From positions 1 to 64,000 of the forward strand of contig NZ_LIXJ01000009.1 in the NCBI RefSeq assembly GCF_001905795.1: DNA of 64,000 nt. The letters are read 5' to 3'. The position numbers and the translations under genes are program-made. Shown in pieces: positions 8,432-15,753 of this stretch (positions are counted from its first letter, which is position 1; each line of letters opens with the position of its first letter). The notes beneath the pieces are model-generated. The model was not told where the DNA came from. It saw only the letters and a program-made list of their open reading frames with translations, and searched no databases. Source of the DNA: Streptomyces sp. CB01580 (GTDB lineage: Bacteria > Actinomycetota > Actinomycetes > Streptomycetales > Streptomycetaceae).

Positions 8432-10432
8432 TCACGACCCGGCGTTGACGTTGGCGAAGACGACGGCGGCGATCGCCAGGACCAGGGAACCGGCGAGCAG
8501 TGCGCTGAGGTAGGTCTGCACGTTGCCGGTCTGGGCGCGGCGTACGGCGGCGCCGAGCCAGCGCGCTCCGGTGCCGGAGCCGCGTACGTAGGTGTCGACG
8601 ACCTCGCGGTCCAGGAACCGGACCAGGCCGGCGGCGGCCCGCACGGGGCGGACGAACAGGGCCGTGTAGAGGGCGTCGAGGTGGAAGCCGGTGGCGGCGT
8701 GGCGGTGGATCGGGCCGAGCAGGAAGCGGCCCGGGTCGGCCGGGTCGGGGGCGTCCCCGGCGGTGCCGTAGGCGGCGGTGTGCGCGGTCAGCGCCTCGGC
8801 CTCGACGAGGGCGGGTTCGGCGTCGGGGTGGGGGGCGACGGTGCCGACGGCGGTACGGGCGGCGAGTGCCGAGGTGTGGCGCCAGGCGCCGTAGATGACG
8901 AGGCCGCCGACGAGTCCGATGCCCGTGGAGAGGACGGCGGTGGTGAGGGAGGGGGTGAGGTCGTGGCCGTCGAACCAGTCGCCGATCGCGCCGACGGTCA
9001 GCCCGAAGGCGATGGTCGGGACGGCGAGGACCCACAGGACGGTGGTCATCGCGACGGGCTGGCGGCCGTGGTCGGGGGCCTCGGCGCCGCGGCCCCGGAA
9101 GGCGAGGAGCCAGAGGCGGGTGGCGTACGCGGCGGTGAGGGCCGCGGTGAGCAGTCCGGCGACGAGGACGGTCCAGCCGGCGGCGGACGGGGCGACGTGC
9201 CGGTCCCCGAGCGCGGTGTGCTCGGCGGCGACGAGGACGGCTTCCTTGGAGAAGAAGCCGGAGAACGGCGGGATGGCGGCGAGCGCGAGAAGGGCGACGG
9301 TCATCGTCCAGTAGGCGTCGGGGATGCGCTTCGCCAGGCCGCCCATGCGGGACATGGCGGCCAGTGAGTTGGTCCCGGCGGCGTGGATGACGACGCCCGC
9401 CGCGAGGAAGAGGACGGCCTTGAACGCGCCGTGCGAGAGGAGGTGGAAGACGGCGGCGCCGCGGTCGCCGACGGCCAGGGCACCGGCCATGTAGCCGAGC
9501 TGTCCGATCGTCGAGTAGGCGAGGACGCGTTTGATGTCGTCCTGGGCGAGGGCGGCGAGGGCGGAGCCGGTCATCGTGACCGCGGCCATCACGGCGAGGA
9601 CGACGAGGGCCGCGCCGGACTGGGCGAAGACGGGAAGGAGCCGGGCCACGAAGTAGATGCCGGCGGCGACCATCGTCGCGGCGTGGATCAGCGCGGAGAC
9701 GGGGGTGGGGCCGGCCATCGCATCGGGCAGCCAGGTGTGGAGGGGGAACTGCGCGGACTTTCCGGCGACGCCCGCGAGGAGCAGCAGGGCGATGAGGGTG
9801 GGGTGGTCGAGGCCGCCGTTCGCGACGGCGCCCAGGATGCGGGTGATGCGGAACGAGCCGGTGTCGGCGGCGAGCGCGAACAGCCCGATCAGGAAGGGGA
9901 CGTCGCCGAGCTTGGTGACCAGGAATGCCTTGAGGGAGGCGGCGCGGGCCTCGGGCGTCTCCCAGTAGTGGCCGACGAGGAAGTACGAGCAGATGCCCAT
10001 GATCTCCCAGCCGACCAGGAGCACCATCAGGTCGCCGGAGTAGACGACGAGGAGCATCGCGGAGGTGAAGAGGGAGACGAGGGCGGTGTACGAGGGGTAG
10101 CGGGGGTCGTCGCGCAGGTAGGCGGTCGAGTAGATCTGCACGCAGGTCGCGACGAGCCCGACCAGGACGGCGACGAGGACCGCGAAGCCGTCGAGGTGCA
10201 GGGCGAGGTCGATCGGCACGGACCCGGTGGGGGTGAGCCGGGTCGCCGCGTCGACGGCCGGCCCGCCGGCCTGACGCGAGGCGACGACGACGGCGAGCAG
10301 GAAGGCGGTGAGGGTGGGCAGTACGGCGAGGGGGCGTACGAAGCCGGGCGCGATGCGTCCGGTGAGCAGACCGCCCGCGGCGCCCAGGAACGGAAGGAGG
10401 GGGACGAGGACGGCGAGGGTCGTGGTGGTCAC
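8432..10432 (-). CDS. nuoL2: NADH-quinone oxidoreductase subunit L, second cluster
   Basis: A 666-residue, largest antiporter-like membrane subunit. Conserved signatures include VGWEIMGICSYFLVG (pump glutamate), GKSAQFPLHTWLPDAM (lysine and histidine) and ALIHAATMVAAGIYF. A C-terminal region (about 560-660) follows, corresponding to the lateral helix and terminal membrane segment of NuoL. The GTG start at 10432 overlaps the nuoK2 stop as GTGA. It is 35 residues longer than the main-operon NuoL and diverged from it. Confidence 0.94.
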   Translation of the reverse strand: MTTTTLAVLVPLLPFLGAAGGLLTGRIAPGFVRPLAVLPTLTAFLLAVVVASRQAGGPAVDAATRLTPTGSVPIDLALHLDGFAVLVAVLVGLVATCVQIYSTAYLRDDPRYPSYTALVSLFTSAMLLVVYSGDLMVLLVGWEIMGICSYFLVGHYWETPEARAASLKAFLVTKLGDVPFLIGLFALAADTGSFRITRILGAVANGGLDHPTLIALLLLAGVAGKSAQFPLHTWLPDAMAGPTPVSALIHAATMVAAGIYFVARLLPVFAQSGAALVVLAVMAAVTMTGSALAALAQDDIKRVLAYSTIGQLGYMAGALAVGDRGAAVFHLLSHGAFKAVLFLAAGVVIHAAGTNSLAAMSRMGGLAKRIPDAYWTMTVALLALAAIPPFSGFFSKEAVLVAAEHTALGDRHVAPSAAGWTVLVAGLLTAALTAAYATRLWLLAFRGRGAEAPDHGRQPVAMTTVLWVLAVPTIAFGLTVGAIGDWFDGHDLTPSLTTAVLSTGIGLVGGLVIYGAWRHTSALAARTAVGTVAPHPDAEPALVEAEALTAHTAAYGTAGDAPDPADPGRFLLGPIHRHAATGFHLDALYTALFVRPVRAAAGLVRFLDREVVDTYVRGSGTGARWLGAAVRRAQTGNVQTYLSALLAGSLVLAIAAVVFANVNAGS

Positions 10433-10851
10433 GGAGTGGCCTCTGCCTTCTGTGCCTTCCCTGCCGGAGCAGCGGCCTGGTCTGCGGTGTCGTGGTTCCC
10501 GTCGGTGCCGGGGGGCGGCTCGTCGGGGAGCGTCTCGGCGGCGTCGGTCTCGGCGGTGTCGCGGAGACGGTCGATGTCCGAGGTGCCCCGGTTGCGGTAC
10601 ACGGCGAGGACGATGGCCAGGCCGATGCCGATCTCCGCCGCCGCTACGGCGATGGTGAAGAGAGTGAGGGCCTGTCCGGCGTGCAGGGTGTCGCGGAGCC
10701 AGACGTCGAAGGCGACCAGGTTGAGGTTGACCGCGTTGAGCATCAGCTCGACGGACATCAGGACCAGGATCGCGTTGCGGCGGGCGAGCACCCCGTACAG
10801 CCCGGTGCAGAAGAGGAGGACGGCGAGCACGGCGGGGTAGGCGAGGTGCAT
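10429..10851 (-). CDS. nuoK2: NADH-quinone oxidoreductase subunit K, second cluster
   Basis: A 140-residue small membrane subunit with three transmembrane helices. The second contains LMSVELMLNAVNLNL with the conserved glutamate of the proton path, and the third AAAEIGIGLAIVLAVYR has the second one. NuoK is normally about 100 residues, as in the main operon (99). Here an extra acidic and Ala/Pro-rich tail of about 40 residues follows residue 95. The ATG start shares one base with the nuoJ2 stop (TGATG). Confidence 0.93.
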   Translation of the reverse strand: MHLAYPAVLAVLLFCTGLYGVLARRNAILVLMSVELMLNAVNLNLVAFDVWLRDTLHAGQALTLFTIAVAAAEIGIGLAIVLAVYRNRGTSDIDRLRDTAETDAAETLPDEPPPGTDGNHDTADQAAAPAGKAQKAEATP

Positions 10852-11453
10852 CAGCTCTGCTCCTTGCCGTGCTTGCGGGACAGGACGACGGCGCCGACGA
10901 GGGCGGCGAGCAGCAGGACGGAGAGCGCCTCGAACGGCAGCACCCAGTGCCGGAAGAGGGACGAACCGGTCACTTCCGTGGAGCCGCCGACGGGTCCTTC
11001 GAGGTCGATCCAGGTGGTGCGGAAGGCGTCGACGACGATCCAGACGAGCGTGCCCGCGGCGGCCGCCGCTACGCCGAGGGCCACCCGGCGGTTGCCGGAG
11101 TCGGCGTCCGGGGAGCGGCCGATGGGCGCCTTGGTGAGCATCAGCCCGAAGAGGAGGAGGACGACCACGGAACCGACGTAGATCAGTACCTGCACCCAGG
11201 CGATGAACTCGGCGGTGAGCAGGAGGTACTCGACGGCGAGTCCGCCGAGGGCCACGACGAGCCAGAGGGCGGCGTGCACCAGCTGCCTGGTCGTGACGGT
11301 GACGAGGGCGGCGCCGAGGGTGGCGATGCCGACGAGCACGAAAGCGATCTCGACGCCGGTCGGGGAGAGGAAGCCGGAGGGTGCGGAGGGGACGGAAGGG
11401 AGGGACTGGGCGGCCCCGGCGGCGGACTGGGCCGCGATGGCTGCGAGTGTCAC
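10851..11453 (-). CDS. nuoJ2: NADH-quinone oxidoreductase subunit J, second cluster
   Basis: A 200-residue membrane subunit J with five predicted helices. The conserved stretch LIYVGSVVVLLLFGLMLT (about 94-111) matches the NuoJ helix 3 region with its pi-bulge. The GTG start at 11453 overlaps the nuoI2 stop as GTGA; longer open sequence upstream is the nuoI2 gene in another frame. It lacks the roughly 100-residue charged tail carried by the main-operon NuoJ. Confidence 0.92.
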   Translation of the reverse strand: MTLAAIAAQSAAGAAQSLPSVPSAPSGFLSPTGVEIAFVLVGIATLGAALVTVTTRQLVHAALWLVVALGGLAVEYLLLTAEFIAWVQVLIYVGSVVVLLLFGLMLTKAPIGRSPDADSGNRRVALGVAAAAAGTLVWIVVDAFRTTWIDLEGPVGGSTEVTGSSLFRHWVLPFEALSVLLLAALVGAVVLSRKHGKEQS

Positions 11454-12157
11454 GCCTCCCCCTCTTCTTCCTTCTGTTCCTGCTGTCCCTGCTGGTCCGT
11501 CCGGTCCTTCTGTTCCTGCTGGCTTCTGTTCCTGTCCGTCCGGTCCTTGTGGGCCCTCTGGTCCTCGGTGGCCTGCCGCGTCCCGGCGGTCCGTCGGGGC
11601 TCGGTGGCCTGCTGGGCCTCCTGCGCCTCCTTGGCGCGCTGGGCCTGGAGCTTCTCCGCCGTCTTGCGGGCGGCGGCGATCTCCTTCGGCTCCTCGGCGG
11701 CCGGGTCGAGCGCGGGCGGTTCGGGCACCGTCCACATCCACTCGCGGAGCTTGTCGCGCTCGTGGGTGAGTTCGAGGATGTCCGTCTCGGCGTACTCGAA
11801 CTCCGGCGACCAGAAGAGGGCGTCGAAGGGGCACACCTCGATGCAGATGCCGCAGTACATGCAGAGCGAGAAGTCGATCGCGAAGCGGTCGAGGACGTTG
11901 CGGCTGCGCTCGCGTCCGCCGGGGGCGGCGGCCGGCACCGTCTCCTTGTGCGAGTCGATGTAGATGCACCAGTCCGGGCACTCGCGGGCGCAGAGCATGC
12001 AGACCGTGCAGTTCTCCTCGAACAGCGCGATCACGCCACGGGACCGGGGCGGCAGTTCGGGCTGGACGTCCGGGTACTGCGCGGTGACGTTCTTCCGCGT
12101 CATCGTCCGCAGGGTGACGGCCAGGCCCTTGGCCAGGCCGGAGCCGGGAACGGCCAT
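11450..12157 (-). CDS. nuoI2: NADH-quinone oxidoreductase subunit I, second cluster, with long charged tail
   Basis: A 235-residue ferredoxin-like subunit that carries two [4Fe-4S] clusters (N6a/N6b) passing electrons toward NuoB. The cysteine sets are C50-x2-C53-x2-C56-x3-C60 (CTVCMLCAREC) and C99-x2-C102-x2-C105-x3-C109. From about residue 155 there is an unusual hydrophilic tail rich in Lys, Glu, Gln and Arg with repeated words (KDRTD, QQEQK). It is encoded by imperfect repeats of CTTCTGTTCCTGCTG-like sequence at 11466-11560. The ATG start shares one base with the nuoH2 stop. Confidence 0.93.
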   Translation of the reverse strand: MAVPGSGLAKGLAVTLRTMTRKNVTAQYPDVQPELPPRSRGVIALFEENCTVCMLCARECPDWCIYIDSHKETVPAAAPGGRERSRNVLDRFAIDFSLCMYCGICIEVCPFDALFWSPEFEYAETDILELTHERDKLREWMWTVPEPPALDPAAEEPKEIAAARKTAEKLQAQRAKEAQEAQQATEPRRTAGTRQATEDQRAHKDRTDRNRSQQEQKDRTDQQGQQEQKEEEGEA

Positions 12158-13125
12158 CAGTTCATCGCCACCTTCACGATGCCGGTGAGCGCGATCTGCG
12201 CGAGAGCGAGCGGGATGAGCGTGGTCCAGGCGAGCTTCTGGAGCTGGTCCTCGCGGAGCCGGGGGTAGCTCACCCGCAGCCAGATGACGACGAAGGCGAG
12301 GACCGCGGTCTTGGCGAGCGTCCAGAACCAGCCGAGCCCGTCGGCGCCGAACGGACCGTGCCAGCCACCGAGGAAGAGCACGGTGGTCAGCCCGGACAGT
12401 ACGACGATGCCCGCGTATTCGGCGAGCAGGAACAGCGCGAAGCGCAGCCCGGTGTACTCGGTGTACGCACCGAAGATGATCTCCGAGTCGGCGATCGGCA
12501 TGTCGAAGGGCGGGCGCTGGAGCTCGGCGAGTCCGGCCACGAAGAAGACCAGCGCGCCGGTGATCTGCCAGGGCAGCCACCACCACTCGAAGGCGTCGAG
12601 GATGCCGGGGAGGGAGACGGTCCCGGCGGCCATCGCGACGGAGGCGGCGGCGAGCAGCATCGGCAGTTCGTACGCGAGCAGCTGGGCGGCCGTGCGCAGT
12701 CCGCCGAGGAGGGAGAACTTGTTGGCCGAGGCCCAGCCGGCCATCAGCGAGCCGAGCACGCCGACGCCCATCACGGCGAGCACGAAGAAGATGCCCGCGT
12801 CGACGACCTGCCCGACCGCGCCCTCGCCGGGGCCGATCGGGAGGGCGACGAGGACGAGGAGGTACGGGAGCAGCGCGACGGCCGGTGCGAGTTGGAAGAC
12901 GCGGCGGTCGGCATCGGCCGGTACGACATCCTCCTTCTGCGCGAACTTCACGCCGTCCGCGACGAGCTGGGCCCAGCCGTGGAAGCCGCCCGCGTACATG
13001 GGTCCGAGCCGGCCCTGCATATGGGCCATCACCTTGTGCTCGGTCTGCCCCACGACGAGCGGGAGGACCATGAACGCGACGAAGACGATGACGAGACGGA
13101 GGGCGACGTCGAGTACGTCGTTCAC
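12157..13125 (-). CDS. nuoH2: NADH-quinone oxidoreductase subunit H, second cluster
   Basis: A 322-residue membrane subunit that forms much of the quinone-access chamber. Recognisable family segments are VMAHMQGRLGPMYAG, WAQLVADGVKFAQKED and RPPFDMPIADSEII (conserved acidic loop), plus AEYAGIVVLSGLTTVLFLGG. The usual R-x-G-P-N motif reads RLGPMYAG here, whereas the main-operon copy has RIGPNRNG. The GTG start at 13125 overlaps the nuoC2 stop as GTGA. In a classical operon nuoG would precede nuoH; here nuoC does. Confidence 0.93.
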   Translation of the reverse strand: MNDVLDVALRLVIVFVAFMVLPLVVGQTEHKVMAHMQGRLGPMYAGGFHGWAQLVADGVKFAQKEDVVPADADRRVFQLAPAVALLPYLLVLVALPIGPGEGAVGQVVDAGIFFVLAVMGVGVLGSLMAGWASANKFSLLGGLRTAAQLLAYELPMLLAAASVAMAAGTVSLPGILDAFEWWWLPWQITGALVFFVAGLAELQRPPFDMPIADSEIIFGAYTEYTGLRFALFLLAEYAGIVVLSGLTTVLFLGGWHGPFGADGLGWFWTLAKTAVLAFVVIWLRVSYPRLREDQLQKLAWTTLIPLALAQIALTGIVKVAMN

Positions 13126-14432
13126 GCGGTATCGCCTCCGTCGGGACGGTCGGGGGTTTCGGGGCTTTCAGGGCTTTCGGGCGCGGTGCCGGGGGGTTCG
13201 GGCGATGCGGCGGTGTCGGGCGATGCGGCGGAGTCCGGCGACGTGGCGGAGTCCGGTCCCGGGGTGCTTCCGGGGGCGGACTCCGGGGTGGTTCCGGGGG
13301 CGTCGAAGGCGGGGCGGGCGTGGTGCCAGGGCGCGTCGCCGCCTCCGGCCCCCGGCTTCGGGGCGGCCGGGCCGGTCGGGGCTGCCGGGGCGGTGGGAGC
13401 CGGTGTCGGCCCGGTCGGCGCGGTGGGAGCCGGTGTCGGCTCGGTCGGCGCGGTGGGAGCCGGTGTCGGCTCGGTCGGCGCCGGGCCGGTCGTCGGCTTC
13501 GGGGCCGTGTCCCGGGCGGGCGCCGCGGGCGGCGCGGTCGTGCCCGGCTCGGCGGCGGCCGGCCGTTGGCTGGCGGAACCCTGGGACGCGCTGCGCGTAC
13601 GGCGCGGGCGCGCGGGCGGCACGGCCTCGGCGGCCCCGGCCGACGACGCCCCCGCCGTCGGCCGACCGGCCGAGCCCTCGCTCGCGCTGCGGGTACGCCG
13701 TACGGGGCGGTCGCCCGCCGCGCGCGCGGTGCGGGCGGCGCGGGACGGAGCGGGCGGGAGCTGGCCCTTCAGCGGGCCCCACTCGTTCGGGTCGGGGACG
13801 CCCGGCGGCAGCATCGTGCGCCGCTTCGGGCCGCCGTGCTCCGACTCGCCCGGCTCCTTCGCGCCCGGCCACGCCTTGGCGACGCGGGCGGCCAGGACGA
13901 AGTCCTTGCGCAGCGGGTGGCCCTCGAACCCCTCGGGCAGCAGCAGCGGCACCAGATGGGGGTGGCCCTCGAAGCCGATGCCGAACATCTCGTGCGTCTC
14001 GCGCTCGTGCCAGGCGGCGCCCGCGTAGACGTGGACGGCCGTGGGGAGCGACGCGGCGTCGTGCGGAACGGTCGTACGGACGAGGAGCCGCCGGACCACG
14101 CCCGGTGTCAGGGCCGCGACATGGGCGCACACCCGGAAACCGGTGCCCGGCTCGTCGACCGCGCTCAGCCAGTCGAAGTAGCTGCAGCCCAGCCGGTCGC
14201 GGGCCGTTTCCAGGGCGGTGGTCCAGGAACCGGCGGGCACGTCGACGGTCAGCAGGTCGTACGCCAGCTCGGCCGTCGCACCCTCGCCGAAGAGTTCGGC
14301 GGCGGCGTCCGGCAACCGGTCGTAGGCGGTGGGGTCGTACGCGTCCCGCCCGGGGGCCACACGCTCCTCGTCGGCCCTTCGGTTCTCGGGGGCGCGGCCC
14401 TCGTGGTCGCGGTTCTCCGCTCCTCCGGTCAC
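13122..14432 (-). CDS. nuoC2: NADH-quinone oxidoreductase subunit C with repetitive C-terminal extension, second cluster
   Basis: A 436-residue protein whose residues about 30-205 are the 30-kDa subunit of complex I, with HERETHEMFGIGFEGHP and EGHPLRKDFVL as signatures. Everything after about residue 230 is low-complexity Pro/Ala/Thr/Ser: a duplicated RRTRSAS(E/Q)GSA word, three tandem copies of a ten-residue PT(E/G)PTPAPTA unit, and a Ser/Asp/Pro-rich end. It is not a NuoC-NuoD fusion, because no 49-kDa signature (MGPQHPSTHG) is present. Usual NuoC length is about 200-240, as in the main operon (241). The GTG start overlaps the nuoB2 stop as GTGA. Confidence 0.9.
   Translation of the reverse strand: MTGGAENRDHEGRAPENRRADEERVAPGRDAYDPTAYDRLPDAAAELFGEGATAELAYDLLTVDVPAGSWTTALETARDRLGCSYFDWLSAVDEPGTGFRVCAHVAALTPGVVRRLLVRTTVPHDAASLPTAVHVYAGAAWHERETHEMFGIGFEGHPHLVPLLLPEGFEGHPLRKDFVLAARVAKAWPGAKEPGESEHGGPKRRTMLPPGVPDPNEWGPLKGQLPPAPSRAARTARAAGDRPVRRTRSASEGSAGRPTAGASSAGAAEAVPPARPRRTRSASQGSASQRPAAAEPGTTAPPAAPARDTAPKPTTGPAPTEPTPAPTAPTEPTPAPTAPTGPTPAPTAPAAPTGPAAPKPGAGGGDAPWHHARPAFDAPGTTPESAPGSTPGPDSATSPDSAASPDTAASPEPPGTAPESPESPETPDRPDGGDTA
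13391..13480. repeat. 30-bp tandem repeat, three copies, inside nuoC2
   Basis: Units begin at 13391, 13421 and 13451, each starting CGGTGGGAGCCGGTGTCGGC, with one C/T difference between copies. The unit is a multiple of three and encodes the ten-residue Pro/Thr repeat, so copy number can change without breaking the frame. Confidence 0.9.
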
Positions 14433-15169
14433 TTCCGCTCCTCCCCCGGTACCGGTGGGGCGGTGACCAGGCCGCTGCGCAGCGCGGCGGTGGAGGGACG
14501 GCCTCCGCCCGTTGCGTACCGCTCGCCCAGCGACTCGCGGGCGATCTTCTCCTGGAGCTTGAGGATGCCCTGGAGCAGTGCCTCGGGCCGGGGCGGGCAG
14601 CCGGGGACGTAGACGTCGACCGGAATGATCTGGTCGACCCCCTTCGTCACGGAGTACGAGTCCCAGTACGGGCCGCCGCAGTTGGAGCAGGCGCCGAAGG
14701 AGATGACGTACTTCGGCTCGGGCATCTGCTCGTACAGCCGCTTCACGGCCGGGGCCATCTTGTCCGTCACCGTGCCGGAGACGATCATGAGGTCGGCCTG
14801 GCGGGGGCCCGGGGCGAACGGGATCACACCGAGCCGGATGAAGTCGTGCCGGGCCATGGAGGCGGCGATGAACTCGATGGCGCAGCAGGCGAGCCCGAAG
14901 TTGAAGACCCAGAGGCTGTAGCGGCGGCCCCAGTTCAGGACCACCTTCATCGGCTCGGGCGCGAGCCGGGACAGGACGCCGAGCCGCTTGGGCTCCGGCA
15001 GGAACACAGGAACGGGCCGCGGTTCGGTCCCCGCCCCGTCGTCGGTCGGCACGACGCCCGACCCGTCGGCCGGTGCGGCACCCGTCCCGGGCGCCGATTC
15101 CGTTCCCGGTTCCGTTCCCGGACCCGCTCCGTACTGGTGCTCGGGGGGCGGAGGGCTCGTCACGTCCAT
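14429..15169 (-). CDS. nuoB2: NADH-quinone oxidoreductase subunit B, second cluster
   Basis: A 246-residue subunit that carries the terminal [4Fe-4S] cluster N2, which hands electrons to quinone. All four ligands are present: the adjacent C95-C96 (ACCAIEF), C161 (GACSNCGG) and C191 (CPPRPE). About 60 extra Pro/Gly/Thr-rich residues precede the core. I prefer the ATG at 15169, with a GGAAGAAGGG Shine-Dalgarno region; a GTG two codons later would give the GTGA overlap seen elsewhere in this operon. The gene overlaps the end of nuoA2. The main-operon copy is cut by the right window edge. Confidence 0.94.
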   Translation of the reverse strand: MDVTSPPPPEHQYGAGPGTEPGTESAPGTGAAPADGSGVVPTDDGAGTEPRPVPVFLPEPKRLGVLSRLAPEPMKVVLNWGRRYSLWVFNFGLACCAIEFIAASMARHDFIRLGVIPFAPGPRQADLMIVSGTVTDKMAPAVKRLYEQMPEPKYVISFGACSNCGGPYWDSYSVTKGVDQIIPVDVYVPGCPPRPEALLQGILKLQEKIARESLGERYATGGGRPSTAALRSGLVTAPPVPGEERK

Positions 15170-15561
15170 TCGAGGACGCCCTTCTTCCATGCGTAGAGCA
15201 GTCCTACGGCCAGGAAGCCGAGGAAGATGAACATCTCCACCAGGGTCGTCGCCCCGTATCCGGGAGCGGCGAACACGGTCGCCCAGGGAAACAGGAAGAT
15301 CGAGTCGACGGCGAAGATCACGTACAGGAAGGCGTACACGTAATAACGGACCTGCGTATGCGCCCATCCTTCACCCACCGGGTCCACGCCGCACTCGTAC
15401 GTCAGGAGCTTTTCCGGGGTGGGCACCACGGGGCGCAGCAGCCGCCCGGCACCGAATGCGACGGCGACGAACAGCACGCCGATCACGGCGAGCATTCCGA
15501 CCACCGCGTAGCCGTGGAAGTAGTCCGACGCGAGAACGGTCGGTTCCGGCAGATCCGCCAC
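15160..15561 (-). CDS. nuoA2: NADH-quinone oxidoreductase subunit A, second cluster
   Basis: A 133-residue membrane subunit with three helices. The conserved loop after helix 1, LLTYECGVDPVGEGW, carries the reactive-loop cysteine. YVYAFLYVIFAVDSIFLFPW is helix 2 with its acidic residue. It is the first gene of the ten-gene second nuo cluster. The GTG at 15561 has a GGGA-type Shine-Dalgarno. The 190-bp space to the divergent histidine kinase must hold the promoter; I saw no obvious Rex-type palindrome there. Confidence 0.94.
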   Translation of the reverse strand: MADLPEPTVLASDYFHGYAVVGMLAVIGVLFVAVAFGAGRLLRPVVPTPEKLLTYECGVDPVGEGWAHTQVRYYVYAFLYVIFAVDSIFLFPWATVFAAPGYGATTLVEMFIFLGFLAVGLLYAWKKGVLEWT

Positions 15562-15753
15562 GTCCGTCCCTCGCTCCCTCGATCGATCCGTTCGGCGATG
15601 CTGTATGCGGTCGCGCAGTTTGTACGCACGGGAGTCTAGGCCCTGTTAAAGGGAGGGTAAGCAGCCGCGTCGGACAACGGGTGGGGTTATCCCTACTTCA
15701 CGCCACCCATGAACCCCATGGCATGCGCGGCCCCCGCCCGGCAGGCTGGGGGC

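Noticed and set aside
13122..14432. NuoC2 as a NuoC-NuoD fusion supplying the missing subunit
   Set aside because: The extension is low complexity and lacks every NuoD signature, including MGPQHPSTHG and the terminal DPVMGGVDR.
5187..15561. Second nuo cluster as a Mrp antiporter or hydrogenase operon
   Set aside because: All ten products match specific Nuo subunits. NuoA, NuoC and NuoI are present, and there is no NiFe large subunit or Mrp-specific gene.
15562..15753. Rex-type redox operator upstream of nuoA2
   Set aside because: I looked for a TGTGAAC...GTTCACA-like palindrome and saw none.
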